This document shows positions 16,316 through 24,774 of a DNA stretch of 64,000 bases, piece by piece. Below the pieces are notes generated by a model. It saw nothing but the letters and a program-made list of their open reading frames with translations, made no database searches and was not told where the DNA came from. The translations under genes were made by a program, and so were the position numbers. The DNA is from Candidatus Gastranaerophilales bacterium (GTDB lineage Bacteria; Cyanobacteriota; Vampirovibrionia; Gastranaerophilales; Gastranaerophilaceae): the NCBI GenBank assembly GCA_944324845.1, contig CALUXX010000002.1, positions 168,496 through 232,495 of the forward strand, given 5' to 3'. The stretch's first letter is position 1, and every line of letters begins with the position of its first letter.

Positions 16316-17509
16316 TTATTCTTTTATATTATGTTGATAAATTTTATCAAGTAATTGTGCATCTTCTTCTGATATTTCAGGTTTCTTCAGAATATTCTTA
16401 ATTCTTTCAGCATCTTTCGCATTTCCTGTTTCTGCTAAATTTGTTGCTAATCGAAGTGCTACTTTTTTCATAATATCTTGTTTTTCATCAAAGCTCCACT
16501 CATGGAGAACTTGCGAGAAGAAAGATTCAGCTCTTACTGTTTCGTCACCTCTATGAGCTTCATAGCTTTTTAAGAATTCTGTTACATTATCATTATCAAC
16601 CTTATTGATGTTATCAATTATTGCTTGTTGTTCAGTGTCTGTAGTGTATCCAGCAAGATATCTTGCGGTGTATTTACCTAGAGTTTCAGCCTGAGATTTT
16701 TGTTCAGGTGTCAATTCTTTAGTTTTTGGAGCTGTTTCCTGTTCAGGTGTCGGCTCTGTAGTTGGTTCTGGTAATTTGATACTTGGCGGAGTAATTGTTG
16801 GTAGTGTCGGTAAAATTCTATCTTTAGGAATTTCATTATCAGAAGGTCTTGTAATAACAGCATACATAGCAACAATAGAAGGATCTGGCATTTTTATGCT
16901 GGACGGTTCCCCTGTTGGAAATTGCGTAGGAGTTTTTATATCAGATGGATCAATTGTTGGTAGGTTAGGTAAGTTCGGTAAAACTTTATCAGCCGGAGTT
17001 GTTCCCTGAGATGGTCTTACTGGGGCCGCATACATAGCAACAATAGAAGGGTCTGGCATTTTTATGCTGGATGGTTCCCCTGTTGGAAATTGCGTAGGAG
17101 TTTTTATATCAGATGGATCAATTGTTGGTAGGTTAGGTAAGTTCGGTAAAACTTTATCAGCCGGAGTTGTTCCATCTGATGGTCTTACTGGAGCCGCATA
17201 CATAGCAACAATAGAAGGATCTGGAGTTTTCATTCCTGGTTTCGGATAAAAAGATGGCGCCAATGACGGAGTATTGTCAGGGGTTTTAGGAGTTTTTGGA
17301 GTATTTCCGTCTTTGTTCCCTGGTTCTATTTTTAAACCTGGAATGTCGAAAGCCTTGTCATCATCTATCGGAATTTTTAAATCTTTTCCTGCAAAAATTA
17401 GGTTAGGGTTTTTAATACCGTTTGCTTCTTGTAATTGTTTTACTGTTAGCCCATACTGTTTAGCGATTTTGGAAAGGGTATCGCCAGGTTGAATTCTGTA
17501 ATCTGTCAT
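16316..17509 (-). CDS. LysM protein with tandem Pro-rich repeats
   Basis: The protein opens with one LysM peptidoglycan-binding domain (MTDYRIQPGDTLSKIAKQYG through about residue 50). A Pro/Thr/Asp-rich region follows (about 75-255), built from 56-residue repeats whose landmarks are DPSIVAMYAAPVRPS, ADKVLPNLPNLP and TQFPTGEPSS. A helical, charged domain (about 270-397) ends it. There is no signal peptide, so how it would reach the wall is unclear. I start at 17509 because AAGGAG lies 5 bases before that ATG and the upstream GTG at 17524 would place the binding site inside the gene. The unknown C-terminal domain may be the effector part. Confidence 0.85.
   Translation of the reverse strand: MTDYRIQPGDTLSKIAKQYGLTVKQLQEANGIKNPNLIFAGKDLKIPIDDDKAFDIPGLKIEPGNKDGNTPKTPKTPDNTPSLAPSFYPKPGMKTPDPSIVAMYAAPVRPSDGTTPADKVLPNLPNLPTIDPSDIKTPTQFPTGEPSSIKMPDPSIVAMYAAPVRPSQGTTPADKVLPNLPNLPTIDPSDIKTPTQFPTGEPSSIKMPDPSIVAMYAVITRPSDNEIPKDRILPTLPTITPPSIKLPEPTTEPTPEQETAPKTKELTPEQKSQAETLGKYTARYLAGYTTDTEQQAIIDNINKVDNDNVTEFLKSYEAHRGDETVRAESFFSQVLHEWSFDEKQDIMKKVALRLATNLAETGNAKDAERIKNILKKPEISEEDAQLLDKIYQHNIKE
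16873..17208 (-). repeat. Two near-identical 168-bp in-frame tandem repeats
   Basis: The segments 16873-17040 and 17041-17208 are almost base-for-base copies, each coding 56 residues of the LysM protein. A third partial copy begins at 17209 and a diverged one lies below 16873. Differences are few and include synonymous changes, which points to a recent duplication and possible length variation between strains. Confidence 0.9.
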
Positions 17510-17762
17510 TTTAACTCCTTGCACGTTTCACTTTGTAATACAATAAATATACCCTTTTTCTCGGAAAAAATTCCTAAAACTTTAATATCATTAAGAAATA
17601 TTAAATTGTTTGATGTATTTGTATGTCTAAAGTTTAAATAAATTGCAGTTTTGACTTATTTAAAGTTTTTAGGGGCTTAGTTTTTTGTCGTAAGAGTTTT
17701 TAGTATTTGATTGTTTGTTGTAGAATTGTAATGCTGATAGAAAAAATAAAGAGGAATATTTT

Positions 17763-19046
17763 ATGAAAAACTGTGTAGTAGTTGGTGCGCAATGGGGTGA
17801 TGAAGGTAAAGCAAAAATTACCGATTTACTTGCTCAGAACGCTGATTTAATTATCAGATACCAAGGTGGTTGTAATGCTGGTCATACTGTTGTTGCACAC
17901 GGTAAAACTTTTAAATTCCATCTTATTCCATCAGGAATATTATATGGAAATAAAATTTGTTTTATTGGTAATGGTACTGTTATTTTACCGGAATATTTCC
18001 AACAAGAAATTGATGGTTTGAAACAAGAAAATATTGATTTGTCAGGATTGAAAGTTAGCCCTTTGGCGTCAATTACTATGCCATGGCATACCGAAATTGA
18101 TGGCCAATCTGAACGTACTGCAGGAAAAGGTAAAATAGGTACCACTAAAAAAGGTATCGGACCAACTTATACAGATAAAATGCAAAGAATAGGTTTAAAA
18201 GTTGGTGATTTATATTCAGAAACAGCTTTGTCAGAAAAATTGGATATAATTTTACCTGTAAAAAATAAACAATTAAAAGAACTTTATGATTTAAAAACAT
18301 ATACAAAAGAAGAAGTTTTAGAATTGTGTAAAAAATATGCAGAAATTTTTAGACCTTATGTATGCTTTGAATGGCAAGAACTTTTGAGAAATGCAAAAAA
18401 AGAAAATAAGAAAGTTCTATTTGAAGGCGCTCAAGGTGTAATGCTTGATGTAGATTTTGGAACTTATCCGTTTGTAACAAGTTCAAATCCTGTAGGTGGC
18501 GGAGCTGCTGTCGGTTCAGGATATGGACCAAAAGAAATTGATGAAGTTATAGGTGTTGCTAAAGCTTATGTTACAAGAGTTGGGGAAGGTCCTTTTGTTA
18601 CCGAATTAGAAGATGAAATCGGTACATTAATTCAAGAAATCGGTCATGAATTTGGTGTTACAACAGGTCGTCCGAGAAGATGCGGATGGTTTGATGCTGT
18701 TACTATGCGATATGCTTGTTTAGTTGGTGGTTTAACTTCAATAGCACTAACTAAAATAGATGTTTTTGATAATTTTGATGAAATCAAAATTTGTAAAGCA
18801 TATAAAGATATTAGAGATGGTCAAATATATTATGATTATCCTACAGACGTATTCATTCATAAATATTTAGAACCGGTATATGAAATAATGGAAGGCTGGT
18901 GTGAAGACATAACAAAAGTTCGTAAGTATGAGGATTTGCCAAGAAATTGCAGAAGATATTTAGAACGCTTGGAACAACTTTTGGAAACTCCAATTTCAAT
19001 AGTATCAGTCGGGCCGGATAGAGAACAAACTATTTTTAAAAACTAA
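17763..19046 (+). CDS. purA: Adenylosuccinate synthetase
   Basis: Joins IMP and aspartate using GTP, the first step from IMP to AMP. The start GAQWGDEGKAKITDLL corresponds to the P-loop, but the usual GDEGKGK reads GDEGKAK here (Gly to Ala). The rest is standard: QGGCNAGHTVV, the IMP-binding IGTTKKGIGPTYTDK, GVTTGRPRRCGWFD, and the GTP-site SVGPDREQTI at the end. Length (427) is normal. GAGGA lies 8 bases before the ATG. The 253-base gap upstream (17510-17762) holds an imperfect inverted pair of AGTTTAAATAA-like sequences around 17630-17670, which could be regulatory but is weak. A terminator follows. Confidence 0.95.
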   Translation: MKNCVVVGAQWGDEGKAKITDLLAQNADLIIRYQGGCNAGHTVVAHGKTFKFHLIPSGILYGNKICFIGNGTVILPEYFQQEIDGLKQENIDLSGLKVSPLASITMPWHTEIDGQSERTAGKGKIGTTKKGIGPTYTDKMQRIGLKVGDLYSETALSEKLDIILPVKNKQLKELYDLKTYTKEEVLELCKKYAEIFRPYVCFEWQELLRNAKKENKKVLFEGAQGVMLDVDFGTYPFVTSSNPVGGGAAVGSGYGPKEIDEVIGVAKAYVTRVGEGPFVTELEDEIGTLIQEIGHEFGVTTGRPRRCGWFDAVTMRYACLVGGLTSIALTKIDVFDNFDEIKICKAYKDIRDGQIYYDYPTDVFIHKYLEPVYEIMEGWCEDITKVRKYEDLPRNCRRYLERLEQLLETPISIVSVGPDREQTIFKN

Positions 19047-19071
19047 GTAAATAATTAGTAAAAAGTAAATG

Positions 19072-19106
19072 AAAACAGACTTGCTTTTTGTAAGTCTGTT
19101 TTTTTA
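19072..19106 (+). terminator. Intrinsic terminator of purA
   Basis: An 11-bp stem (19072-19082 with 19092-19102, core ACAGACTT/AAGTCTGT) is extended by a few loop-side pairs and followed by a run of T residues. Confidence 0.88.
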
Positions 19107-19217
19107 TTGTAAAGAATTATTGCACAAAAGCTGAAGAGCTAGCAAAATATTTGTTTATAAGGTTTTAAATGTTCAACGATATTAGTGTAGTGTTAAAAAA
19201 TGAAAGGTGATTTATTT

Positions 19218-19781
19218 ATGCAAATTAACAACAATGTTCAATCTCCAAATTTTGGTATGGCTTTGAAAATTAGCAAAGGTGCAAAAAAAGCATTAGAAAA
19301 TTGTTCTAATGAAACCATAGAAGAACTTCAAAAAGCTGGTGAAGCCTTAAAAGATACAAAATTTTTCCATGTAAAAATTGATGATAATTTGGGTGCAAAA
19401 ATTGACAGTGATGAAAATGCATATTTTGGATTTTTTAAAACTGATGAATATTTTGCAAATCGTCATGGTGTACACAAATTCGGCGGAAAAGAAGTTCCTG
19501 ATGAGAGAATTATAATGATTGAAAATGATAGAGGAACTATTGCCGGTGTCGGCAGATATGTGCCTTATAATGAAACCAAACCGTTTTATAATACTTGGGG
19601 TGTCCTTGGTGCATACAAGAATGTAAATGATATAAAATATCTTGCAAAAATTGCAAAAATATTAGATAGTGCTGCAGTTAGCAAATATACTCAAGGAGTA
19701 GAACAAGCAGCATTAGAAAATGCGGAAAAAGCTAAAGTTTCCCAAGCGGTATCTAAACTTTTGGATACATACGGTGAATAA
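19218..19781 (+). CDS. Lineage-type protein with N-terminal SPNFGM motif
   Basis: A 187-residue soluble protein whose first residues (MQINNNVQSPNFGMALKISK) show the short Asn-rich leader plus NFxM pattern that recurs in this window. The rest is a mixed alpha/beta domain (about 25-145) and a helical end. I do not recognise it. Start choice: the ATG at 19218 has AAAGGTGA about 9 bases upstream, while the ATG at 19200 would include that site, so I prefer 19218. A terminator follows at once. The leader is too polar for a Sec signal peptide. Confidence 0.75.
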   Translation: MQINNNVQSPNFGMALKISKGAKKALENCSNETIEELQKAGEALKDTKFFHVKIDDNLGAKIDSDENAYFGFFKTDEYFANRHGVHKFGGKEVPDERIIMIENDRGTIAGVGRYVPYNETKPFYNTWGVLGAYKNVNDIKYLAKIAKILDSAAVSKYTQGVEQAALENAEKAKVSQAVSKLLDTYGE

Positions 19782-19800
19782 GTTCAAGAAATGTGCAAAA

Positions 19801-19828
19801 AGAAGCCCCTTTCGGGGCTTCTTTTTTT
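19801..19828 (+). terminator. Intrinsic terminator
   Basis: A 9-bp G+C-rich stem (19801-19809 with 19814-19822) has a TTTC loop followed by seven T residues. It ends the gene at 19781. Confidence 0.9.
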
Positions 19829-19987
19829 GTTATAAATCTAAGTAGTATTTGAGTATATTGACTGAAATTTAATAATCTTTCATAAATTGCACTATTCATT
19901 TGAAATATAATATGTTTATGAAATAATTAAAATGAGGCTAAATATAAAATAGCGATGTACATATAAGATAAAAAAGGAAAAAGAAAA

Positions 19988-22078
19988 ATGGCTAGAAAAA
20001 CTCCATTGGAAAAAATTAGAAACATTGGTATTGCAGCCCACATCGACGCAGGTAAAACAACAACAACAGAACGTATATTGTTTTACACAGGAAAGACTCA
20101 CAAAATTGGTGAAGTTCACGATGGTGCAGCAGTAACAGACTTTATGGAACAGGAAAGAGAACGTGGTATTACAATTCAGTCAGCAGCAGTAACTGCAACT
20201 TGGAAAGGTCACCAAATCAATATCATTGATACTCCGGGACACGTTGACTTTACAATTGAAGTAGAACGTTCATTGCGTGTATTAGACGGTGTAGTTGCAG
20301 TATTCTGTGCAGTAGGTGGTGTTCAATCACAATCAGAAACTGTATGGCGTCAAGCAAACCGTTACGAAGTTCCTCGTATGGTATTCGTTAACAAAATGGA
20401 TAGAACAGGTGCTGATTTTTATAGAGTAGTAGACCAAATCAAAACAAGATTAGGCGCAAATGCAGTTCCAATTCAATTACCGATTGGTGCAGAAGATAAA
20501 TTCACCGGTTTGGTAGATCTTATGACAATGAAGGCTGAGATTTATACAAACGATTTAGGTACAGATATAAAAGAAGAAGAAGTACCAGCAGAATTAGCTC
20601 AAAAGGCAAAAGAATACAGAGATGCAATGGTAGAAGCGATTGCATCAGAAGATGACGCATTAATGGAAAAATTCTTTGAAGATCCTGATTCAATAACAGT
20701 TGAAGAATTGAAAGCTGGTTTGAGAAAAGCAGTATGCAACAACAAGATAGTTCCTGTATGTTGTGGTACAGCATTTAAAAACAAAGGTGTTCAATTATTG
20801 TTGAATAATGTTGTGGATTATATGCCATCACCTGTTGATGTAAAAGCAATTGAAGGTGAATTAGAAGATGGTACAAAAACTGAAAGACATTCATCAGATT
20901 CAGAACCATTCTCAGCATTATCATTCAAGGTTATGACAGATCCATTTGTAGGTCGTTTAACATTCTTAAGAGTGTATTCTGGAGTTATCACTTCAGGTTC
21001 ATATGTATTGAATTCAACAAACGGCAAGAAAGAACGTATTTCAAGACTTGTACGTATGTATGCAGACCAAAGACTTGAAGAATCTGAAGTATATGCAGGA
21101 GATATTTGTGCAGCTGTTGGTTTAAAAGACACAACAACAGGTGACACATTATGTGATGAAAAAGCACCTATTATCTTGGAAAGAATGACATTCCCGGAAC
21201 CTGTTATTTCAGTAGCGATTGAACCAAAAACAAAAGCAGACCAAGACAAAATGGGTATTGCACTTCAAAAATTAGCAGAAGAAGATCCGTCATTCAGAGT
21301 TAAATCAGATGAAGAAACAGGTCAAACAATTATTTCAGGTATGGGTGAACTTCACTTAGACATTATTGTTGACCGTATGATGAGAGAATTCAAAGTAGAA
21401 GCAAATATTGGTAAACCTCAAGTTGCATATAGAGAAACAATTAGAGGAACAGCAGACCAAGATTCTAAATTTGCTCGTCAATCAGGTGGTAAAGGTCAAT
21501 ATGGTCACGTTAAGATCAGAATTTCTCCAGCTGAAGAAAATGCAGGATTTGTATTTGAAAACAAAATTGTTGGTGGTGCTATACCTAAAGAATATATTGA
21601 ACCTGCAAGAAAAGGTATGGAAGAAGCTTTAGAAGGCGGAATCTTAGCTGGTTATCCAATGATAGACGTAAAAGTAGAACTTTATGATGGATCATATCAC
21701 GAAGTTGACTCTTCTGAAATGGCATTCAAAATTGCCGGTTCAATGGCAATTAAAGAAGGTACAAAGAAAGCGCAACCTTGTATCTTAGAACCAATGATGA
21801 AGGTAGAAATTGAAATTCCGGATGAATTTACCGGAACTATTATCGGTGATATTTCAAGAAGACGTGGTCGTGTAGAAGGTCAAGAACCTGTAGGTAACAC
21901 AGGTAACGTAATTGTAAGAGCATTAGTACCTCTAGCAAATATGTTTGGTTACGCAACAGATTTGAGATCAAACACTCAAGGTCGTGGTACATTCTCTATG
22001 GAATTCAAATGCTATGAACAAGTACCTAAGAATATTGAAGAAGAAATTATTTCAAAATCCGGAGCTGCTAAAGCGTAG
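19988..22078 (+). CDS. fusA: Elongation factor G
   Basis: The GTPase that moves tRNAs and mRNA on the ribosome and helps ribosome recycling. G motifs: [15 protein letters not shown] (residues 17-31), RGITIQSAA (G2), DTPGHVDF (G3), [10 protein letters not shown] (G4). Domains II to V follow, including the [12 protein letters not shown] segment of domain IV. At 696 residues it is full length. AAGGA lies 9 bases before the ATG. Codon use (favoured ACA, GTA, CAA endings) is more uniform than in its neighbours, as expected of a highly expressed gene. Unusually it stands alone, without rpsL, rpsG or tuf on either side. The 206-base gap upstream has a TATAAT at 19906-19911. Confidence 0.97.
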   Translation: MARKTPLEKIRNIGIAAHIDAGKTTTTERILFYTGKTHKIGEVHDGAAVTDFMEQERERGITIQSAAVTATWKGHQINIIDTPGHVDFTIEVERSLRVLDGVVAVFCAVGGVQSQSETVWRQANRYEVPRMVFVNKMDRTGADFYRVVDQIKTRLGANAVPIQLPIGAEDKFTGLVDLMTMKAEIYTNDLGTDIKEEEVPAELAQKAKEYRDAMVEAIASEDDALMEKFFEDPDSITVEELKAGLRKAVCNNKIVPVCCGTAFKNKGVQLLLNNVVDYMPSPVDVKAIEGELEDGTKTERHSSDSEPFSALSFKVMTDPFVGRLTFLRVYSGVITSGSYVLNSTNGKKERISRLVRMYADQRLEESEVYAGDICAAVGLKDTTTGDTLCDEKAPIILERMTFPEPVISVAIEPKTKADQDKMGIALQKLAEEDPSFRVKSDEETGQTIISGMGELHLDIIVDRMMREFKVEANIGKPQVAYRETIRGTADQDSKFARQSGGKGQYGHVKIRISPAEENAGFVFENKIVGGAIPKEYIEPARKGMEEALEGGILAGYPMIDVKVELYDGSYHEVDSSEMAFKIAGSMAIKEGTKKAQPCILEPMMKVEIEIPDEFTGTIIGDISRRRGRVEGQEPVGNTGNVIVRALVPLANMFGYATDLRSNTQGRGTFSMEFKCYEQVPKNIEEEIISKSGAAKA

Positions 22079-22108
22079 TTAGATTTAGAAAGTTTTTCAA
22101 TATAAAAA

Positions 22109-22138
22109 TAACCCGATTACTATCGGGTTATTTTTTTT
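22109..22138 (+). terminator. Intrinsic terminator of fusA
   Basis: A 9-bp stem (22109-22117 with 22122-22130) has a 4-base loop followed by eight T residues. Confidence 0.9.
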
Positions 22139-22160
22139 GCTATTCGGTTTTTAAAGTTCT

Positions 22161-22559
22161 CTATTTACCGCTGTTAGCTCCTCCATATGTAAACTCAATT
22201 TTAATATTATTTGATAATAGTTTTTGCCAAGAATTTTCATAAGTAGAAATTTCATTTAATTGGTTTTCTAAACTTTCTTTTTCTAATTCAAGTTGAGATT
22301 CCCAAGAATTTATACTTGCCATTTCAAATTCGTGTTCTTGCTGCATTAATTCCAGTTGTTGTGAATATTCATCTGTACCATAGCCATATTCTTCATCATA
22401 GTACAATGCAGATAGTTGAGCGTTATAGTTTTGTTGTTTTGTTTGAATTTGTTTAGTCGCAGATAATTGTTTCATTTGAATATCAGATAATTCCATAGAA
22501 ATTCTGCTTTTTTGTTTCGTAAAGAATAATAATTTCTCTTGTAAATTTGCAATAGCCAT
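22161..22559 (-). CDS. Small coiled-coil protein, unknown family
   Basis: 132 residues, mostly helical heptads rich in Gln, Leu, Glu and Lys (about 5-50 and 68-120). An acidic Tyr-rich break (YYDEEYGYGTDEY) separates them, and a short tail (IEFTYGGANSGK) ends the protein. No signal peptide or membrane segment. The pattern at both ends resembles the protein at 55753-56280: QKSxI then L-rich heptads near the start, and KxxLExQ plus a final aromatic FxY/YxF stretch. The two may be distant paralogues. GAGGA precedes the ATG. Function unknown; a filament, spacer or chaperone-like role would suit the shape. Confidence 0.75.
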   Translation of the reverse strand: MAIANLQEKLLFFTKQKSRISMELSDIQMKQLSATKQIQTKQQNYNAQLSALYYDEEYGYGTDEYSQQLELMQQEHEFEMASINSWESQLELEKESLENQLNEISTYENSWQKLLSNNIKIEFTYGGANSGK

Positions 22560-22743
22560 ATTCTCGTCCTCTTCTTATTTTAATCTCTTAGTTATATAAA
22601 GTATATTTCTAGTTTCTAATTTCAGAGAGATGCATTTTTGTAACATAAGTTTACAATAGGGTTTAACCAATGCAATTTTTTATTCAAAATTCCGTTTATA
22701 TAAATATAAGGGGATGTATTATTATCTACGGGGAGAAACAAAT

Positions 22744-23184
22744 ATGTTGAATGCGATTGAACATACAAAGGACAATATAAGTTTAGTTAATACTAATTTA
22801 AAAAGTACTAATTATGAACTTATGCCTGCGAGTTGGATTGCGCGAGATATATACTCTGCTTTATTAAACACACATTATAATAATGATTTTTTAGCAAAAT
22901 TTGATAATATTCCGCAAACCAAATTAAATGAAACATTAAAAAGTTATTTAAAATTTAGTGATGCAGGTTTGTTAACCGATATGTATATAAACCTTGGCAT
23001 AGGAATAAGAGATTTAAAGTCAAGAATTTTGCATATAATAAATTTGGTATCCTTTAAGGATAAAGAGAAACGAGCAATTTGGAAATTATATGGGGAACTT
23101 AATGATTTCGATGATTTTATCGAAGATCATAATGCTGTAATTATTAAAAAAATTGATAGTTTATTGGTTCAAATTTCAAAATAA
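22744..23184 (+). CDS. Unknown helical protein
   Basis: A 146-residue, mainly helical protein with no cysteine, signal peptide or membrane segment, and no motif I recognise. It has an N-terminal polar part (MLNAIEHTKDNISLVNTNLK) and then amphipathic helices up to SLLVQISK. I start at 22744 because GGGGAG lies about 9 bases upstream; an earlier ATG at 22714 lacks such a site. The 185-base gap before it contains no other feature I can support. The next gene has its own promoter. Confidence 0.7.
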   Translation: MLNAIEHTKDNISLVNTNLKSTNYELMPASWIARDIYSALLNTHYNNDFLAKFDNIPQTKLNETLKSYLKFSDAGLLTDMYINLGIGIRDLKSRILHIINLVSFKDKEKRAIWKLYGELNDFDDFIEDHNAVIIKKIDSLLVQISK

Positions 23185-23189
23185 ATAGG

Positions 23190-23217
23190 TTGACATAACA
23201 AAAAAAATAATTATAAA
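23190..23217 (+). promoter_or_regulatory. Consensus promoter giving a leaderless start
   Basis: A perfect -35 TTGACA (23190-23195), a 16-base spacer and TATAAA (23212-23217) are followed by seven bases and the ATG at 23225. No ribosome binding site lies between. Confidence 0.72.
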
Positions 23218-23224
23218 AAATTGT

Positions 23225-23605
23225 ATGAAATGGAGTGAATTATTTAGTCTTAATAGAAAATGTCAACATACAAAAGTTCCGCTTGATACAGATATTGGAT
23301 ACTGCCCTGATTGTGGAGAGTTAATAGAAAATCATTGGTACATAACCAGATGTAAATGTTGTGGAATGAAAGAACGAGCGACAATAAGGGATGGTGAAGT
23401 TGTACCAGAGGAAGGATTTTGTCATAATTGCGGAAGTAAAGCCTATATTGTGGAAGAAATAGAACAAATAGACTGCATAAACATAAATTATGCAATAATA
23501 GTTCGAAAAGTTGTTGAAAATGAGATAAATGAATATACTCAAAGTTGGCTTGATGCTATGCAAACATCAGGCTACACACCAAAACAGCTGCAACAATTCC
23601 GATAA
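23225..23605 (+). CDS. Zinc-ribbon-like protein of unknown function
   Basis: A 126-residue protein with C13 and H15 near the start, then CPDC (27-30), CKCC near 43 and CHNC near 66. These could form one or two zinc sites. The C-terminal third (about 80-126) is helical and Cys-free except for one residue. The start follows a consensus promoter at leaderless distance, without a Shine-Dalgarno sequence. The last 50 bases overlap the end of the convergent spmB gene. Both frames look genuine, since spmB is a known family and this one keeps regular CxxC spacing. Function unknown. Confidence 0.72.
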   Translation: MKWSELFSLNRKCQHTKVPLDTDIGYCPDCGELIENHWYITRCKCCGMKERATIRDGEVVPEEGFCHNCGSKAYIVEEIEQIDCININYAIIVRKVVENEINEYTQSWLDAMQTSGYTPKQLQQFR

Positions 23606-24089
23606 AATCCGCTAATAGTCCAATAATAAGCGCATATCTGATTTTAGAAATTCCGACAGCCCCAAAATATACGGCAAGTACATAAAACGTTGTTTCACTA
23701 CTACCAAGCATAACGGCAGCAAGTTTGGTAGAATATGCATCAGGTCCTGCGTTATTTGCTATATCAGAAAAAATTCCCAAAGCTCCAGAGCCTGATAATG
23801 AACGAACAATCATTAATGGTAAAATATCTGATGATATATGAAATTTAGAAAGCAATGGTGCCATAATTTTTGCAATAATATCAATAGCTCCGCTTGCTCT
23901 AAACATTGAAATTCCAACAATTATAGCAACTAAGTATGGAATAATTTTAATAGAAATTTTAAATCCGTCTTTAGCACCTTCAGTAAATTGTTCATATACC
24001 GGAATTTTCTTGGCTAATGCAACAGTTAATACAATAAGTAAGATTATAGGCAAAATCCATAAAGAAACTAAATTTAAAAATTTAATCAT
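23556..24089 (-). CDS. spmB: SpmB-type membrane protein (nucleoside recognition domain)
   Basis: A 177-residue integral membrane protein with about five hydrophobic segments. It has the family features GAKDGFKISIKIIPYLVA, FRASGAIDII, RSLSGSGALGIFSD and MLGSSETTFYVLAVYFGAVG. In Bacillus the SpmA/SpmB pair affects spore core dehydration, but the pair is widespread in non-spore-formers, including Gram-negative anaerobes, where its transport role is unclear. Its start overlaps the end of spmA by 8 bases, so the two are translationally coupled. Its 3' end overlaps the convergent zinc-ribbon gene by 50 bases. Confidence 0.93.
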   Translation of the reverse strand: MIKFLNLVSLWILPIILLIVLTVALAKKIPVYEQFTEGAKDGFKISIKIIPYLVAIIVGISMFRASGAIDIIAKIMAPLLSKFHISSDILPLMIVRSLSGSGALGIFSDIANNAGPDAYSTKLAAVMLGSSETTFYVLAVYFGAVGISKIRYALIIGLLADFIGIVAAVLVCSLMFA

Positions 24090-24678
24090 TACAACCGCCT
24101 TTCTTATTTACAATGAATTGTGCAACTTTTGCCATAAGAATTGCACAAATAAAAGCGATTGATGTAACAATAAGAGTTGGTGCAATAATATCTGTAGGGT
24201 TTTTGTATCCGATACCGACAAGAATTGCAATCACTGTAGTTGGGACAAGTTGAAATCCGGCGGTATTCATTCCCAAAAACAAACACATAGAATTTGAAGC
24301 CTGAGATTTATCTTTGTTTTCTTTTTGAAGTTCTTCCATTGCTCTAATTCCAAAAGGAGTTGCGGCGTTGGCAAGCCCAAATGCATTAGCGGTAAAGTTC
24401 ATTGCAATATCTCCTATGGCAGGGGAGTCTTGCGGAATTTCGTTAAATAAAACTTTAGTAATAGGACGCAAGAGTTTTGATATGAACTTTATAATTCCTG
24501 CTTTTTGTGCAATTTTCATCATTCCAAGCCAAAAAGCCATAATTCCGATTAGTGAGAAAGCTATTTTTACAGAAAGTTCAGCTCCTGACATAATAGCGTT
24601 TACTACATCTTGAAGTTTTCCGTTTAACGCACCTATTATTATTGAAGAAACTATCAAAAAGTAAAAAATATAATTCAT
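24082..24678 (-). CDS. spmA: SpmA-type membrane protein (nucleoside recognition domain)
   Basis: A 198-residue partner of SpmB. It has several membrane segments, GAELSVKIAFSLIGIMAFWLG, the strongly conserved MNFTANAFGLANAATPFG and AMEELQ, then MCLFLGMNTAGFQLVPTTVIA. SpmA and SpmB together make up the fused two-domain protein of other Gram-negatives. No sporulation genes occur in this window and the outer-membrane proteins argue against a Bacillus-like host, so a general membrane transport or envelope role is inferred. It is transcribed divergently from the TrmB-type regulator across 96 bases, which suggests that regulator as a candidate controller. Confidence 0.93.
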   Translation of the reverse strand: MNYIFYFLIVSSIIIGALNGKLQDVVNAIMSGAELSVKIAFSLIGIMAFWLGMMKIAQKAGIIKFISKLLRPITKVLFNEIPQDSPAIGDIAMNFTANAFGLANAATPFGIRAMEELQKENKDKSQASNSMCLFLGMNTAGFQLVPTTVIAILVGIGYKNPTDIIAPTLIVTSIAFICAILMAKVAQFIVNKKGGCND

Positions 24679-24738
24679 AAATCAATTAAAACATTAAAAA
24701 TAAGGGGTGTCAAAATAATTAATTTAGCAGATTTTGTC

Positions 24739-24767
24739 TTGCAAGCGGTTGTAAAATTTGATACAAT
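24739..24767 (+). promoter_or_regulatory. Leaderless promoter of the TrmB-type regulator
   Basis: TTGCAA (24739-24744), a 17-base spacer and TACAAT (24762-24767) are followed by seven bases and the ATG at 24775. No ribosome binding site is present. The hexamers are the same as at 622-649, but here the start codon sits at the expected +1. Confidence 0.7.
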
Positions 24768-24774
24768 TCCAACT

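Noticed and set aside
16873-17208. Tandem repeat considered as a CRISPR array
   Set aside because: The unit is 168 bp, in frame and coding, with no short repeat plus unique spacer structure.
16776-17249. Two plus-strand open frames reading identical peptides
   Set aside because: They are the antisense of the duplicated LysM repeats and only look alike because the DNA is duplicated.
17510-17762. Riboswitch or small RNA in the gap before purA
   Set aside because: There are imperfect inverted A/T sequences but no conserved aptamer pattern or terminator that I can recognise.
20818-21249. 143-residue minus-strand open frame inside fusA
   Set aside because: It is antisense to a highly conserved gene with strong codon bias, which often leaves long open antisense frames.
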